From assembly GCF_002443295.1 (NCBI RefSeq), contig NZ_BAOS01000022.1, positions 124,001-188,000 of the forward strand: DNA of 64,000 nt, given 5' to 3'. Below are positions 26,308-34,272 of this stretch, piece after piece. The notes under the pieces were generated by a model. It had not been told where the DNA came from. It did no database searches and saw only the letters and a program-made list of their open reading frames with translations. Position 1 is the first letter of the stretch. Every line of letters begins with the position of its first letter. This DNA comes from Candidatus Scalindua japonica. GTDB lineage: Bacteria; Planctomycetota; Brocadiia; Brocadiales; Scalinduaceae. The translations under genes were made by a program, and so were the position numbers.

Positions 26308-27426
26308 TTACATAACCAGGGCAGCCTCCTCTTTTATTAACTTGTAGGGGAAAGACCTGGATTTGTGTGATGGCGGTATCATCGTTTTTATGATCTTCAT
26401 TATTCCTCCACAGCATTTGCACGTAAGCTTTGGACGCTCTCTGAACCAGGCTGACAACTTATTCGGGTTGATACCGGTAAGGTACTGAAGCAATGCAATC
26501 AAGCGTTTGCTATTAGGGTGGAGGAAACCAAAATTCCGTGTTCGCCTGAAACCTTTGGGTAGAACATGCTGGAGAATCAACCTGAGAAACTGCGAGCCGG
26601 GAAGTGTTCTTGTGAGCATTTTTTTGCTCTTACTATCCTGGTAACGAAAGGTCACCTGACCATCTTTACACGCAATAATATCTTTCTCTTGAATGACCCC
26701 TTTGTAGAGATAACGACCAAGATAGACCAGTGCCTTTTCACCGTTGCCGACAAATTTGCAATCGACGACCCATGTTTTGGGATAATTAACTGGAAGCGTA
26801 AGAGCCGCTTTGTTCACGGCATCGAGCGTTTTTGCTCGAAACACTTTAGCCAGCGCTTTGTGATTGAAAAGGTACCGCGTCTTTCCTTCGCTTTTTTTGA
26901 AGCTCCAAAGCTTTTTCTTCTGATTGATGGCCCCGGCTGGCATTACCAGATGGATATGCGGGTGGTAATCGAGAGAGCGAGAGTGGGTGTGCAAAACAGT
27001 GATGGCTCCAGCGTTTCCTTGTAATACGCTGTCATTTTGGACAAAGGTTTTTACGGTTTCCCAACAACACTGTATCATTATCGAGTAAAGCAAGCGTTGA
27101 TGCTGCCATGCTAATGATCGAAGCTCTTTGGGTATAGTAAAGGTGAGCATAAAATAGTCAGCAGGCACTTCTTTTTTCAGTTGACGCTCCAACCACTGCT
27201 GACACTCATGACTCTGACAATGAGGACAATTGCGGTTACCGCAGGAGTGCGGTACAAAAACCTGTTTTTCACAGTCATTACATTGGACCAGCATGACGCG
27301 GCTTTGCGTAGTGCGACAATCCTTCATGGCTGCCAGGGCTTTGAATTGACTTGGCAGGATCGAACCATGATAAAGAGTGATAAAGTCAGCAATGAAGGTC
27401 TCAATTATAGAGGAGAGAGATATCAT
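26308..27426 (-). CDS. tnpA: IS91-family HUH transposase (copy C)
   Basis: 372 residues, differing from copy A by a handful of substitutions, with the zinc domain, [11 protein letters not shown] and [11 protein letters not shown] all intact. The start at 27426 is chosen as in copy A. It is potentially active. Confidence 0.9.
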   Translation of the reverse strand: MISLSSIIETFIADFITLYHGSILPSQFKALAAMKDCRTTQSRVMLVQCNDCEKQVFVPHSCGNRNCPHCQSHECQQWLERQLKKEVPADYFMLTFTIPKELRSLAWQHQRLLYSIMIQCCWETVKTFVQNDSVLQGNAGAITVLHTHSRSLDYHPHIHLVMPAGAINQKKKLWSFKKSEGKTRYLFNHKALAKVFRAKTLDAVNKAALTLPVNYPKTWVVDCKFVGNGEKALVYLGRYLYKGVIQEKDIIACKDGQVTFRYQDSKSKKMLTRTLPGSQFLRLILQHVLPKGFRRTRNFGFLHPNSKRLIALLQYLTGINPNKLSAWFRERPKLTCKCCGGIMKIIKTMIPPSHKSRSFPYKLIKEEAALVM

Positions 27427-28391
27427 ATAACATTCCCCCATTCTATGGAAAAACCATTCATCAAATCATTAATTAATTGCAAGGCATTACGATTTGTATG
27501 AGAGGTCAGGTGGGTATATTTGGCAGTGGTTAAAATACTGTGGTGGCCGAGGATTTTTTGAACTTCAAGCAGATCAACACCCGCCTCAATCAGATGGGTT
27601 GCGTATCTGTGTCGCAGACTGTGTGGTGTAATTTTTTTTTAATTCCACACTCCCGGGCTACCTTACGCATAGTGGCCTGAACGCCATTTCTATTCAGAGG
27701 TGTTTTTGCCAGGTGGGCTGATTTCAAGCCACCATGACGGCCTGGAAATAGAAAGACAGGATTGCGATGAACAAGCCAAAAACGGCGTAAGAGATTCAGG
27801 GTTACCTTTGGCAGGGGTACGAAACGGTCTTTATTTGCCTTTGCTATCGCGGATATGCACCCGCATTCGCTGAGAATCGACATCGCTAACCTCAAGACGT
27901 AGTCCTTCACCCAGGCGGAGACCAAGACTGTAAAGAACAAAGTAGAAGGCCCGGTAACTGAGTTTTCTCGTCACCTGGAAAAGTTGGTGGGCTTCATTAA
28001 TGGTGACAATATCGGGCAAACGTTGCGTTTTGGGTGGTTTAATAAGATTTACTTGCTCCCAACGCTTATGAAGCACATGAGTGTAGAAAAACTTTAGTCC
28101 GTAGAGGTCTAATTTGACTGCGCTCCATGAATGGGTATTGAGGAGATTGGAAAAATAGTCAAGTAGTTGCTGTTCAGATAGATCGTGTATCTGATTGTCA
28201 AAATAATCACCGATCCGTCGGATGGCACGTGAATAAGCCTCGATTGTTTTTGGCCGGAGTCCTTTCAAGCGTAGGCGGATTAGAAACCCATCAGTCAAGA
28301 CAAGAAATCGGATTGAGATAGAGTTATTATAGACAGAGATCCTCCTTTTTGCAAACAGATTCACCCTCCCATATCGGTTGTGAGGGAACAT
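27423..28391 (-). pseudogene. IS91-associated tyrosine recombinase (copy C), broken
   Basis: Compared with copy A there is one extra T in the stretch near 27834, which shifts the frame after HIRDSKG. The first ~18 codons are replaced by unrelated sequence upstream of [13 protein letters not shown]. The nine-A run and -1 shift seen in copy A are also present. Three defects make a functional product unlikely. Confidence 0.8.
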
Positions 28392-28434
28392 TATTTAATC
28401 AATTTGAAATTTTGTTCTCCGACATAGCGCAATG

Positions 28435-28559
28435 GTCCAACAATCGCATTAAGCCAACCACCAATAACTATGCGGTTTAATATTTATTGAGGCTTCCGCT
28501 TAAAGGCTCTATCGCAAGCATTACGCACAGGTGGTGGTTGCTTATGCGGAGCGTTCTAC
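28435..28559 (+). repeat. attC site 11
   Basis: R'' GTCCAAC, arms GCATTAAGCCAACCACC/GGTGGTTGCTTATGC, and R' GTTCTAC (imperfect GTTRRRY). Confidence 0.78.
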
Positions 28560-28606
28560 TTCAAATTTATCTTGACTTATCCTGGTGTTATACGTACATT
28601 GTAAGT

Positions 28607-28900
28607 ATGAATGACATGCGGTTTGAATGGGATAATAAGAAAGAAAAGGCTAATATTAAAAAGCATGGTATTTCCTTTGATGAACCACGAAAGGTCTTTT
28701 TTGATGAAAATGCTATCCAATTTTTTGATCCTGACCGTTCGGAGGATGAAGACCGCTTCATTTTGCTTGGAATTAGTCACAAGCTGAGAGTACTTGTCGT
28801 TTGCCACTGTTTCCGAAAAAGCGAAACAGTCATTCGAATTTTTTCAGCTAGAAAAGCTGATAAAGATGAAGAAATTGAATATTGGAGGAGTAAAAAATGA
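28607..28900 (+). CDS. brnT: BrnT-family toxin (module 2)
   Basis: 97 residues from the ATG at 28607 (28616 is also possible). MRFEWDNKKEKANIKKHGIS, FDPDRSEDEDRFILLG, VVCHCFR and IRIFSARKADKDEEIEYW are the standard BrnT/DUF497 signature. It overlaps the antitoxin by ATGA. It is distinct in sequence from modules 1 and 3. Confidence 0.92.
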   Translation: MNDMRFEWDNKKEKANIKKHGISFDEPRKVFFDENAIQFFDPDRSEDEDRFILLGISHKLRVLVVCHCFRKSETVIRIFSARKADKDEEIEYWRSKK

Positions 28901-29115
28901 GAGATCATTATGATTTTTCCAAAATGAAAGGGCGTAAAAACCCTTACACTAAGTATCTGAAACAACCTGTAACTATGAGGCTGGACAGTGACACCGTTGC
29001 CTATTTTAAATCCATGGCGGAGGAAACAAACATTCCTTATCAGAGTTTGATCAATCTCTACCTTCGCGATTGTGCTGTTCATCATCGTAAACTGCAAATG
29101 AAGTGGGCTTCCTAA
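28897..29115 (+). CDS. brnA: BrnA-like antitoxin (module 2)
   Basis: 72 residues. KQPVTMRLDSDTVAYFKSMA and EETNIPYQSLINLYLRDCA form the ribbon-helix-helix. FSKMKGRKNPYTKYL is the usual BrnA N-terminal segment. Coupled to the toxin gene. Confidence 0.92.
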   Translation: MRDHYDFSKMKGRKNPYTKYLKQPVTMRLDSDTVAYFKSMAEETNIPYQSLINLYLRDCAVHHRKLQMKWAS

Positions 29116-29119
29116 AAAG

Positions 29120-29180
29120 GCCGAACGAATAAGGTTAGATTGTGTGAGGGACGAACCACAATCTGAACCGTTTGTTGGAC
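29120..29180 (+). repeat. attC site 12 (IS91-linked type)
   Basis: R'' GCCGAAC followed by the AACGAATAAGG site. R' GTTGGAC and then AAG. Fourth copy of this attC type, fourth IS91 copy. Confidence 0.82.
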
Positions 29181-30293
29181 AAGCCCGTTGTTTGGGTGCT
29201 AAACATTGTATAAGAAAATATCTTATGAAGATTGCTTCTCTTTTTTACCGCAGAAGCTATGAAGCCAAAGAAGTGGATTTTTTAATTGCTGTCGTCATAC
29301 TTTAGGAGCTACAGAACATGGTTTTTCGGCCATTTTACCTAAAATTTGAGCGAACAGGGGCCATCTCGACCCGATAATGCCGTTTTTGCAAATCTTAGAT
29401 GCATAGCGGATTCAATTACATAACCAGAACAGCCTCCTCTTTTGTTAACTTGTAGGGGAAAGACCTGGATTTGTGTGATGGAGGTATCATCGTTTTTATG
29501 ATCTTCATTATTCCTCCACAGCATTTGCACGTAAGCTTTGGACGCTCTCTGAACCAGGCTGACGACTTATTCGGGTTGATACCGGTAAGGTACTGAAGCA
29601 ATGCAATCAAGCGTTTGCTATTAGGGTGGAGGAAACCAAAGTTCCGTGTTCGCCTGAAACCTTTGGGTAGAACATGCTGGAGAATCAACCTGAGAAACTG
29701 CGGGCCGGGAAGTGTTCTTGTGAGCATTTTTTTGCTCTTACTATCCTGGTAACGAAAGGTCACCTGACCATCTTTGCACGTAATAATATCTTTCTCTTGA
29801 ATGACCCCTTTGTAGAGATAACGACCAAGATAGACCAGTGCCTTTTCACCGTTGCCGACAAATTTGCAATCGACGACCCATGTTTTGGGATAATTAACTG
29901 GAAGCGTAAGAGCCGCTTTGTTCACGGCATCGAGCATTTTTGCTCGAAACACTTTAGCCAGCGCTTTGTGATTGAAAAGGTACCGCGTCTTTCCTTCGCT
30001 TTTTTTGAAGCTCCAAAGCTTTTTCTTCTGATTGATGGCCCCGGCTGGCATTACCAGATGGATATGCGGGTGGTAATCGAGAGAGCGAGAGTGGGTGTGC
30101 AAAACAGTGATGGCTCCAGCGTTTCCTTGTAATACGCTGTCATTTTGGACAAAGGTTTTTACGGTTTCCCAACAACACTGTATCATTATCGAGTAAAGCA
30201 AGCGTTGATGCTGCCATGCTAATGATCGAAGCTCTTTGGGTATAGTAAAGGTGAGCATAAAATAGTCAGCAGGCACTTCTTTTTTCAGTTGAA
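29181..30293 (-). mobile_element. IS91-like element, copy D (5'-truncated)
   Basis: Matches copies A-C until CAGTTGA at 30293, then stops within the N-terminal part of tnpA. The break point differs from that of copy B. Confidence 0.85.
29416..30293 (-). pseudogene. tnpA: Truncated IS91 transposase (copy D)
   Basis: About 286 residues from an internal ATG at 30276 ([14 protein letters not shown]). The HUH site is kept, the zinc domain lost. Probably inactive. Confidence 0.85.
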
Positions 30294-30295
30294 AA

Positions 30296-30319
30296 TAGTA
30301 TTATTAATGATACTATAAT
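30296..30319 (+). promoter_or_regulatory. Operator and -10 box of the hicAB module
   Basis: TAGTATTATTAATGATACTA is a near-perfect 20-bp palindrome that overlaps a TATAAT box (30314-30319), seven bases ahead of hicA. HicB-type antitoxins usually repress such sites. Confidence 0.55.
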
Positions 30320-30325
30320 AAACAT

Positions 30326-30586
30326 ATGAGTAAAGTTTATAACATTCTTACACAAATGAAGCAAAGCCCTAAGAATGTTAGATTTTCAGAATTATGTTTG
30401 GTATGTAACTATTATTTTGGCGATGCACGACAAAGGGGAAGCAGTCACAGAATATATAAAACACCTTGGCAAGGAGATCCCAGGGTGAATATCCAGAATA
30501 ATAAAGGAAAGGCTAAAGCATATCAAGTTAAACAAGTGCTTATGGCCATAGAAAGATTGGAGGTAGATCATGGCACTGAAAAATGA
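30326..30586 (+). CDS. hicA: HicA-type mRNA interferase toxin
   Basis: 86 residues. RGSSHRIYKTPWQGDPRVNI contains the catalytic His of the HicA GSHxxY motif, and KGKAKAYQVKQVLMAIE closes the dsRBD-like fold. The N-terminal part is slightly longer than average. It overlaps hicB. It begins only 33 bases past the truncated IS91 copy D. Confidence 0.9.
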   Translation: MSKVYNILTQMKQSPKNVRFSELCLVCNYYFGDARQRGSSHRIYKTPWQGDPRVNIQNNKGKAKAYQVKQVLMAIERLEVDHGTEK

Positions 30587-30899
30587 TCATTATACTTATC
30601 GTGTTACTTGGTCTGAAGGCGATAAAGAATATGTAGGATTGTGTGTAGAGTTCCCTAGTTTAAGCTGGCTAACTAAAACACCTGAAGGAGCTCTCAGAGG
30701 TATTCGAAAAGTTGTTGCCGATGTAATAGCTGATATGAAAAAAAATGGAGAAGATATACCTGAGCCGGTTGCTAATAGAAATTTTAGCGGGAAGTTTATG
30801 GTACGTGTTCCGCCTGAAACACATAGAAAGCTTACTATACAGGCGGCGGAAGCGGGTGTAAGTCTAAACCGACTTGCCAGTGCAAAATTAAGCAAATAA
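30570..30899 (+). CDS. hicB: HicB-family antitoxin
   Basis: 109 residues. YTYRVTWSEGDKEYVGLCVE and FPSLSWLTKTPEGALRGIRK form the partial RNase-H-like HicB domain. RVPPETHRKLTIQAAEAGVS and LNRLASAKL make a C-terminal ribbon-helix-helix for DNA binding. Neutralises HicA and should bind the upstream palindrome. Confidence 0.92.
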   Translation: MALKNDHYTYRVTWSEGDKEYVGLCVEFPSLSWLTKTPEGALRGIRKVVADVIADMKKNGEDIPEPVANRNFSGKFMVRVPPETHRKLTIQAAEAGVSLNRLASAKLSK

Positions 30900-30903
30900 A
30901 AAC

Positions 30904-30930
30904 ACATAACGAATACCTTTTACACTATAC
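30904..30930 (+). repeat. attC site 13 (left half)
   Basis: R'' ACATAAC followed by GAATACC. No matching right half could be located in 30931-31191, which otherwise holds the second copy of the pre-attC repeat (31026-31117). Confidence 0.55.
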
Positions 30931-31025
30931 GGGGAAACAGGGTCATATCTTTGATATTGAGTCATATATAAGTTCAGATAGAACTAACTTCCTTTATTAA
31001 TAACTGCGAAAAATGATGCTCACTC

Positions 31026-31117
31026 CTTAGATTTGTGATTAGCATTGTAAATCTGTATTAAAGTATTTATTGTTGACAAACATCGACAAAGCTAATAGAA
31101 ATAGTAATGATTAAATG
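31026..31117 (+). repeat. Repeated pre-attC segment, copy 2
   Basis: Aligns with 14601-14682: TTTATTGTTGACAAACATCG is shared exactly. Here the segment precedes a BrnT module instead of an attC and could act as its promoter. Confidence 0.5.
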
Positions 31118-31191
31118 CTTAATCATAATGAATAGAATGTTCTACTTGTCATTGTAAAATATATTTGCGCAAGTAAAAAAAATGATGAAAT

Positions 31192-31488
31192 ATGCTTATA
31201 TTTGAATGGGATCCAAAAAAAGCCAAAAAGAACATAAAAATACATGGTATATCTTTTGATGAGGCAAGCACCAGTTTCAAAGATACCATATCATTAACAA
31301 TTTATGATCCTCTGCATTCTGATGAAGAGGATAGATTTATTACAATTGGAAACTCATGTAAAAATCGGCTTTTGATAATAGTTCATACTGTAAGAGAAAT
31401 TAAAATCAGAATAATAAACGCAAGAAAGGCAACAAAAAAAGAAAGGAAGCAATATGAAGAAAATGCAAAAAGATCCAAAAATGCTTGA
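31192..31488 (+). CDS. brnT: BrnT-family toxin (module 3)
   Basis: 98 residues. MLIFEWDPKKAKKNIKIHGI, YDPLHSDEEDRFITIG, LIIVHTVR and IRIINARKATKKERKQYEE are the full BrnT signature. It overlaps the next gene by 35 bases. Confidence 0.92.
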   Translation: MLIFEWDPKKAKKNIKIHGISFDEASTSFKDTISLTIYDPLHSDEEDRFITIGNSCKNRLLIIVHTVREIKIRIINARKATKKERKQYEENAKRSKNA

Positions 31489-31666
31489 AGAATATGATTT
31501 CAGCAATGGGGTTCAGGGGAAATATGCAGAAAAATTTGAAGAAGGAACAAATGTTGTTGTTATTGATCCAGATGTTGCAAAATTCTTCCCTGATCATGAT
31601 TCTGTAAATCAGGCATTACGTTCATTGACTGAAATTATTAAAAGTCAAAAAAGCCGAATCGGGTAA
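31454..31666 (+). CDS. Putative antitoxin partner of BrnT module 3, tail altered by intron
   Basis: 70 residues. LEEYDFSNGVQGKYAEKFEE is shared by many small antitoxins paired with BrnT, and VVVIDPDVAKFFPDHDSVNQ follows. The last residues (RIG) and stop come from intron copy 3, inserted at 31658. The native tail is lost, so neutralising activity is uncertain. Confidence 0.8.
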   Translation: MKKMQKDPKMLEEYDFSNGVQGKYAEKFEEGTNVVVIDPDVAKFFPDHDSVNQALRSLTEIIKSQKSRIG

Positions 31667-31833
31667 AGGGGAGTAGTTAGCTCCCCCTCCCCACACCACC
31701 ACTGCATGCGGGCCCGCAGAGGGCGGTTCATGAAGACTACCTCGTTTTATTTGGGTAGTGAAAAGAAACCCATAGTTCTTTGATAGAAACTAGCCCTTGT
31801 TCCTTGAGCCACTGATTGGTCATACCAACTTGA
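31658..31833 (-). mobile_element. Group II intron 3' end, copy 3
   Basis: Only the domain V/VI region and the first ~85 codons from the maturase C-terminus remain, matching copy 1 up to ACCAACTTGA. The exon GCCGA is an R'' start, so this is a third insertion at the same attC position. Confidence 0.88.
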
Positions 31834-31872
31834 ATGGTAGTGGTGTCACATCTTGTGAATAAGCAAAAGTGG

Positions 31873-31917
31873 AGTATTGATTGTTGACAAAGCTAATAAA
31901 AATAGTGATTATTAAAG
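31873..31917 (+). repeat. Repeated pre-attC segment, copy 3 (short)
   Basis: GATTGTTGACAAAGCTAATA ... ATAGTGATTATTAAAG matches the 3' part of the copies at 14601 and 31026 and again ends at an R'' core. Confidence 0.5.
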
Positions 31918-32042
31918 AAATAACGGGTCTCTGGAGTTGACGCCTTTATCTCTTGCGATTTTTATATTTTTTGATTCTTTGCTTATTCTATTTTCCTCAT
32001 TATTTTATACGCCATAAGGCGCATCTGATCTCAGCGTTATCG
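31918..32042 (+). repeat. attC site 14
   Basis: R'' AAATAAC, an arm pair with GAGTTGACGCC/GGCGCATCTGATCTC, an AT-rich variable middle, and R' GTTATCG. Confidence 0.75.
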
Positions 32043-32085
32043 GCAAGCAAGTCGGTGTTGAGTCAATCAATATAAGGGAGTAATC

Positions 32086-32418
32086 ATGTCTTATGTGGGA
32101 AAATGGCGAATTACTGAAACATCTGTTTGGGACACTGAGTATCTTGATGAATTAGAAGAAGCCAGTGTTGAATTCACTAAAGAGTCCGGCACAATGACAT
32201 TTGGCTACATTCACATTGAAATGGATGTCGTGAAAGATGAAATTGGCGGTATAGAAATTCTCGGGTATAGCTTTGTTGAAGACGACGAAGATGATGAAGT
32301 ATCTGGATGGGGTTGGTTTCGTCAAACACTAACCAAAGACAAGATGGAAGGAAAGATCTACTTTCATTATGGCGAAAGTTCTCAGATCAGAATAGCAAGA
32401 TACAAGAAAGGACGCTAA
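32086..32418 (+). CDS. Small acidic cassette protein, unknown
   Basis: 110 residues, beta-rich and acidic: YVGKWRITETSVWDTEYLDE, SGTMTFGYIHIEMDVV, FVEDDEDDEVSGWGWF and DKMEGKIYFHYGESS suggest a lipocalin-like or avidin-like barrel. GGGAG precedes the ATG. The stop overlaps a candidate R'' (CGCTAAC). Confidence 0.75.
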   Translation: MSYVGKWRITETSVWDTEYLDELEEASVEFTKESGTMTFGYIHIEMDVVKDEIGGIEILGYSFVEDDEDDEVSGWGWFRQTLTKDKMEGKIYFHYGESSQIRIARYKKGR

Positions 32419-32440
32419 CAATCGCATCAATGGAATAACA
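32413..32440 (+). repeat. attC site 15 (left half)
   Basis: CGCTAACAATCGCATC resembles R'' plus left arm and is one base from the complement of R' GTTATCG. The right half is missing. Confidence 0.5.
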
Positions 32441-32475
32441 TGAAGAAAGGCAAATTCTTCTGAATTCAGCATGTA

Positions 32476-32760
32476 GTGCATGGAATTTTTCACTATTGGA
32501 CACAGAAGAACGAGAAAATGCGATACAAAAAAAACCTTAAAGAATATAAAAAGAGATTATTAGCAATGAACCTACCGGGATATACTCATAACACCTCAAC
32601 GACTTTATTTGAAAAGTTTCTATGCAATAGCGGAGAGATAGAAATCATATCTAAAAAAATAATTGTTCGAATGAAAAAGAAAAGGAATTTGCCGACACTA
32701 TTGAATGAAATGGAAAAACTTGAAAACATTGTCATGCCATGCATGGATAATAAAAATTAA
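32476..32760 (+). CDS. Short basic protein, possible transposase fragment
   Basis: 94 residues, rich in Lys. NLPGYTHNTSTTLFEKFLCN followed by IEIISKKIIVRMKKKRNLP looks like the tail of a DDE-type transposase, but I cannot name the family. An alternative start is the ATG at 32518. It lies beyond the last readable attC. Confidence 0.4.
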   Translation: MHGIFHYWTQKNEKMRYKKNLKEYKKRLLAMNLPGYTHNTSTTLFEKFLCNSGEIEIISKKIIVRMKKKRNLPTLLNEMEKLENIVMPCMDNKN

Positions 32761-33032
32761 TTACTACTGGTTCGTCTACTACTTGAATTTAGGGTTAGTT
32801 TTTTACCATGAAAATCTATGTTTATTAGTACCTGAATCTTGCACCAAATAGACCTCTCCCGCTTAACCGAAGTTCGACAAATTATTCTCAAAAAAAGGCA
32901 AAATCAAGCAAAAACAGGAGAAATTTGTCGTAAACTCCTTGTTTGTTTGTGTGCCAGGCATTTTACGTAGTGCTTGAATATATGTCCTTCTGCTTGCCAT
33001 AGGCATCCCATTGCGGTATCATCAGTATCATT

Positions 33033-33660
33033 ATGTTTATCCGCAAAAAGACAAAAAAAATGCCAAGGGCAAAAAGAGATATATACAACATCAGCTTATA
33101 TAATCAGTACGCACCACAGCAGGCCCGAAACAGCGAATAGTTTTAAATCCTGGACAGCTTCACCTACCTGAAGACAAATGGAAAGAGCTTGCCAATTGTA
33201 TTGAAGAATTGTTAACCAATCAAAGACTTAACAAATACCTATTTTGAAGGGAGCAAGAGGGATAGTAAAGTAGCTGGGTATGGCAAATCAAAAGAGAAGC
33301 GCAATGATTGTCCAATGGTTACACTATCGCTTACAATAGATGAAGAGGGATTTCCTAAGCAGAGCAAAGTGTGGAAAGGCAATGTGTCAAGAGCCGGATA
33401 CGCTTGAGGGTATTTTGTTGGGGTTAAAAGAAGAAGAAAGCTTGTTTTCGAGTCAGAGGACGATTGTTATGGATGCAGGGATTGCTACGGAAGATAATAT
33501 TGCATTGATTAAAAAGAACGGCTTTAAATATATAGCAGTCTCACGCAAGAGAACATATGATGAAGCCCTCTGGTCTGGAGTGCAAGAGGAGAAGGTCGCA
33601 TTATCGGAGGGGAAAACAATATTGAGTATGAAATTAGCCCGAACAGAAGAAGAGGTGTTT
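33033..33660 (+). pseudogene. IS1634-family transposase remnant
   Basis: Pieces of one protein lie in successive frames: MFIRKKTKKMPRAKRDIYNI, then RTTAGPKQRIVLNPGQLHLP with DKWKELANCIEELL, then YFEGSKRDSKVAGYGKSKEK with PMVTLSLTIDEEGFPKQSKV, then TIVMDAGIATEDNIALIKKN with YIAVSRKRTYDEAL. These match the order of IS1634/IS4-like transposases. Several frameshifts and a truncated end show a dead copy. The sequence 32761-33032 shows no gene. Confidence 0.8.
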
Positions 33661-33663
33661 CTT

Positions 33664-33712
33664 TTTTCCTACTATTTTATACGCCATACGGCGCACCTCA
33701 GCGCTATCGCTC
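33664..33712 (+). repeat. attC right half (orphan)
   Basis: TATTTTATACGCCATACGGC with GCACCTCAGC and GCTATCG matches the right half of attC 14 (31998-32042). It is fused directly to the dead transposase on the left and marks the distal limit of recognisable array. Confidence 0.65.
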
Positions 33713-33873
33713 TCTTCTGCCAATTCGATCTGAATCGCAAAAAGGAGTTTCAATACGCCCTGCTTTTCAACTTCCTGTATTGTTACCTTATCAATTCCAG
33801 CACTTCCCTTGTTCTTTCGAACATAATTCCAGGCTCTTATCAATACATCCATACGGTGGAGTTTAATTATCAA
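33713..33873 (-). pseudogene. N-terminal fragment of a second group II intron RT
   Basis: MDVLIRAWNYVRKNKGSAGI and DKVTIQEVEKQGVLKLL are the N-terminal RT0/RT1 region of an ltrA-type reverse transcriptase, distinct from the one at 21094. It abuts the half attC, so an intron had probably inserted there too. The rest of the gene is gone. Confidence 0.7.
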
Positions 33874-33885
33874 AGCGGTATATGA

Positions 33886-34272
33886 GCAACCAACACTATA
33901 TGTGCATGAATATCAATCATAAAAAACCTCTTCAATAATTTCTACAAACGCCCGGTTTATTGACAACTTCAATTTCTGTTCTATAGTACAATGAACTACA
34001 ATTCCAATCAAAAGCCTGATTCCTCCTGTTGGAAAAATAGAAATAATCAATTTTTAGATGGCATTAATTCTCTTTTTTCAACTCATATAATTATAATAAT
34101 ATTTTCAATTTCTACGTAAGAGAAGCAAAATTGCAGAAATATTCCTTGCGTATAGATAGAAGGAGAGACAATATTGTAATTATTTCAGAATAATCAAGTA
34201 ATTAATAAACACAAGTCTGTTCTTGTAAAATGTCAATCCAGAATAGAAACATCTATAGATTTACGAGGTGAT
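33886..34272. other. AT-rich spacer, nothing recognised
   Basis: No plausible gene, tRNA or attC core seen. It separates the integron array from the housekeeping block. Confidence 0.6.

Larger units (their letters stand above)
26073..28434 (-). mobile_element. IS91-like element, copy C (full extent, integrase decayed)
   Basis: Collinear with copy A over its whole length. It ends in a diverged right end (GTTCTCCGACATAGCG against GTTCTCCGCGATAGCG in copy A) and the R'' GTCCAAC at 28435. Again left R' (GTTGGAC) and right R'' (GTCCAAC) are complementary. Confidence 0.85.

Noticed and set aside
12336-33712. CRISPR array in the repeat-rich region
   Set aside because: The repeats are attC sites and transposon ends with irregular spacing, with no short regular repeat-spacer units and no cas genes.
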